The position numbers and the translations under genes were made by a program. 64,000 bases of DNA from MA-ANB-1 sp965216445 (GTDB taxonomy: Bacteria > Actinomycetota > Acidimicrobiia > Spongiisociales > ZC4RG35). The notes beneath the pieces were generated by a model, which was not told where the DNA came from, made no database searches, and saw nothing but the letters and a program-made list of their open reading frames with translations. Where the stretch lies: positions 1,550,001 through 1,614,000 of the forward strand of contig OZ244166.1 of NCBI GenBank assembly GCA_965216445.1. The letters are read 5' to 3'. This document shows, one piece after another, positions 62,186-64,000 of the stretch (positions within the stretch are counted from its first letter, which is position 1; the number at the start of each line of letters is the position of its first letter).

Positions 62186-62662
62186 TTAATGGCCTGGCTT
62201 GGGAGACTTCTCCCACCGAAAAACTGTCTTGGCTTTGATCACCGATTCGTACGAAAGGACTTGCTGACCTGAATCGGCGTCGATGGTGAATGAGGCATCA
62301 TCGGCCCCGGTGAGGATCCCTCGTATGGTCTTGTTGGCTTCGGGAGCCTGCACTTTGGCGACAACTTCCCTACCAATTGACTTCTGAAAATGCTCGGGGC
62401 GCCGCAGTTTCCGTTCGAGCCCAGGCGTTGTGACTTCTAGCTGATATGCGGAATCGAGGTCCGTTTCGTTGTCCAGCAACCGCGATATCCCACGGGAAAG
62501 GTCGGCAAGACGGTCGACATCGACGGATTCGTCGGCGGAGTCGACGGCGACGCGCAAGGTTCGGCCGCGTCCTTGACCACTCAACTCAACGTCATCGAGG
62601 ACGAGGCGTTCAGCGGCAAGGTACGGCTCAATCAGTTGCCACAAGTCGGCAGTTGTCGTCAC
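62186..62662 (-). CDS. rimP: Ribosome maturation factor RimP
   Basis: 158 aa from GTG 62662, preceded by GGAG at 5 nt; GTG 62668 is a close alternative. The N-terminus then reads TTTADLWQLIEPYLAAERL, as in the family, followed by DVDRLADLSRGISRLLD, the EVTTPGLERKLRRPEHF signature and a small SH3-like C-terminal domain. First gene of the nusA-infB unit. Confidence 0.9.
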   Translation of the reverse strand: MTTTADLWQLIEPYLAAERLVLDDVELSGQGRGRTLRVAVDSADESVDVDRLADLSRGISRLLDNETDLDSAYQLEVTTPGLERKLRRPEHFQKSIGREVVAKVQAPEANKTIRGILTGADDASFTIDADSGQQVLSYESVIKAKTVFRWEKSPKPGH

Positions 62663-62708
62663 TTCCACTCCAAATTCTCTACTCAACAGTCCGAATAACC
62701 ACAGCAAA

Positions 62709-62735
62709 CAGGTGGGTGCACGAGGCGCCCACCTG
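62709..62735 (-). terminator. Hairpin between proS and rimP
   Basis: CAGGTGGGCG and CACCCACCTG (minus strand) form a stem with one G-U-type mismatch around a 7 nt loop, followed by TTTGCT. It may end the proS transcript or attenuate into the rimP operon. Confidence 0.6.
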
Positions 62736-62772
62736 ACCGAAAAGCGTCCTGTTGTTCCGGGGGATTATAGGG

Positions 62773-64000
62773 CTATTGGCGCGCTCCCCCAACAGCTGCA
62801 AGATCGGCTTTGATGATTTCGACAAGTTCTTCCACTGCCGAGGTGGCCGAGACCTCCGAAGTCTCCATTTCGCGACGCCGAGTCAGCTCCAACATTCCGG
62901 ATTCGAGCCCTCTGGGGCCAACTGTCAGCCGATACGGGATTCCGACGAGCTCAGCGTCAGCGAACTTCACTCCGGGTCTCTCGACCCTGTCGTCGAGCAG
63001 CACATCGACTCCAGCGGCGTGCAACTGGTCATACAGCGACTCGGCGGCAGCCATCGTCGCCTCGTCGTCAGCCCGAAGAACGGTGATGACAAGCTGGAAC
63101 GGAGCCACCGTTACAGGCCAAACGATGCCTTTGTCGTCATGGGAACCTTCGACAATTGCTGCCATGGCTCGCTCGACACCGATTCCGTATGAACCCATGA
63201 TGATGGGGTGGCTGTTTCCCTCCTCATCCTGGACATAAGCGCCAAACGCCTCTGAATACCGAGTGCCCAGCTTGAAGATGTGACCCACCTCGATGCCTTT
63301 CCAAAGCTCCAATGAGCCGCCACAGTTGATACAACTATCGCCCGAGCGGACCGAGCGGAGATCAAGCCAACGCGACACTTCGATGTCTCGGTTCACCGAG
63401 ACCCCCTGATAGTGCCAGTCGTCTTCGTTGGCTCCGGTCACCATGTTGTGGCGGTTTTGCAGAGCTATGTCAGCAACGATTTCGATCCCCGAAGCTCCGA
63501 CTCCGCCGAGACTGCCAGGCTTCGCACCCATTAGCTCCTGGATCTCGTCGGGTTTTGCCGTCCGAATGTCCTCACCGACACCGAAAGCGTCCAGAAGCTT
63601 CTGCTCCTCGAGATCGTGGTCGCCCCGCATGAGTACGAGGACGGGCTTCCCGTCAAGGAAGTACACGAGACTCTTGATCTGGTTTTCTGGTCCGGCGAGT
63701 TCGGGGTGGGCCTCAGCGAGCGCCTTAATGGTCCTCAGCCCCGGTGTGGCGAAGCGTTCCAGGTCCTGGGCTGGACCATCGTCCATTGTGCCCAAAGTCG
63801 ACGTTGCCTTCTCACGATTCGCCTGGTAGTCGCCATTCTCGCAGGTGACGATCCAGTCTTCCCCGGCATCGCTCCGTACGACGAACTCAACAGACTCGGT
63901 GCCTCCCATCGCTCCGGACGACGCCTCTACGTCGAACGCTTCCATCCCAAAGCGGGCGAAGATCTTGTGATAGGCCTCACGATGTTTGGTGAACCCGACG
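62773..64000 (-). CDS. proS: Proline-tRNA ligase (5' end outside window)
   Basis: The frame is open to the window edge; ATG 63945 is internal, and the residues before it read KIFARFG. Visible: the insertion (editing) domain with CENGDYQANREKA, LGGVGASGIEIVADIAL, then class II motif 3 in MGSYGIGVERAMAAIVE and the C-terminal anticodon domain with LGPRGLESG-like PRGLESGMLELTRR. It charges tRNA-Pro. Confidence 0.94.
   Translation of the reverse strand, partial: VGFTKHREAYHKIFARFGMEAFDVEASSGAMGGTESVEFVVRSDAGEDWIVTCENGDYQANREKATSTLGTMDDGPAQDLERFATPGLRTIKALAEAHPELAGPENQIKSLVYFLDGKPVLVLMRGDHDLEEQKLLDAFGVGEDIRTAKPDEIQELMGAKPGSLGGVGASGIEIVADIALQNRHNMVTGANEDDWHYQGVSVNRDIEVSRWLDLRSVRSGDSCINCGGSLELWKGIEVGHIFKLGTRYSEAFGAYVQDEEGNSHPIIMGSYGIGVERAMAAIVEGSHDDKGIVWPVTVAPFQLVITVLRADDEATMAAAESLYDQLHAAGVDVLLDDRVERPGVKFADAELVGIPYRLTVGPRGLESGMLELTRRREMETSEVSATSAVEELVEIIKADLAAVGGARQ

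Noticed and set aside
59706..62189. Long plus-strand open frames (275 and 295 codons) opposite infB and nusA
   Set aside because: They are mirror frames of highly conserved genes with high GC third positions; no recognisable domains or start signals.

Overview
This 64 kb window (GC clearly above 50 %, dense coding, operons with 4-8 bp gene overlaps) looks like a chromosome segment from a high-GC Gram-positive bacterium. The best guess is the class Acidimicrobiia or a close relative of the Actinomycetota. The support is: an actinobacterial-type LexA box (TCGAACATATGTTCGA, twice), the split SOS mutasome ImuA'/ImuB/DnaE2, an F420-type PPOX protein, a mycothiol-isomerase-like DinB protein, fused isobutyryl-CoA mutase, dodecin, and many probable leaderless mRNAs. 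The class assignment is inference.

Layout. 1-10.9 kb (+): a VWA protein and its AAA partner, a LOG-family protein, a TIGR03084-like protein coupled to a BtpA-family protein, an HD-GYP protein and a giant Lhr helicase. 10.9-17.7 kb (-): a MetF-like protein and MetH behind a SAM-I riboswitch, then a DMT permease, an SDR and a flavin reductase. 17.7-24 kb: a stress protein, an ABC exporter coupled to a lipoprotein, a lipoate-ligase-family protein coupled to an AroQ-hydrolase fusion, and a secreted lytic-transglycosylase-like protein. 24-31 kb: dnaE2 with its LexA box, acyltransferase, GNAT, dodecin and MBL hydrolase. 31-35 kb (-): a SatD-like regulator with three phased upstream motifs, and valS. 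35-36 kb: a DUF559/AbiEi-type gene bracketed by three 53 bp palindromic repeats. 36-47.4 kb: a small kinase, icmF and divergent marR with palindromes across the shared promoter, SGNH hydrolase, F420 protein, folate ligase, PlsC, a frameshifted methyltransferase, a gene-poor 0.87 kb stretch with a broken aminoglycoside-phosphotransferase copy, a LiaF-like protein and the intact phosphotransferase. 47.4-52.5 kb: azlCD, imuA-imuB (second LexA box), an enoyl-CoA hydratase and an Fpg/Nei glycosylase. 52.6-64 kb (-): the conserved translation/RNA block pnp-rpsO-ribF-truB-nrnA-rbfA-infB-nusA-rimP, and the end of proS.

Functional links. dnaE2 and imuAB carry identical LexA boxes placed directly against their -10 hexamers, so they should be induced together by DNA damage. 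metH and the metF-like gene form one SAM-controlled methionine unit. At least twelve genes start 6-7 nt after a TANNNT hexamer, which implies that leaderless translation is routine here and was used to correct several start codons. The most novel-looking item is the repeat-nuclease cassette at 34.96-36.08 kb. The SatD iterons, the icmF/marR double palindrome and the AroQ-hydrolase fusion also deserve follow-up.
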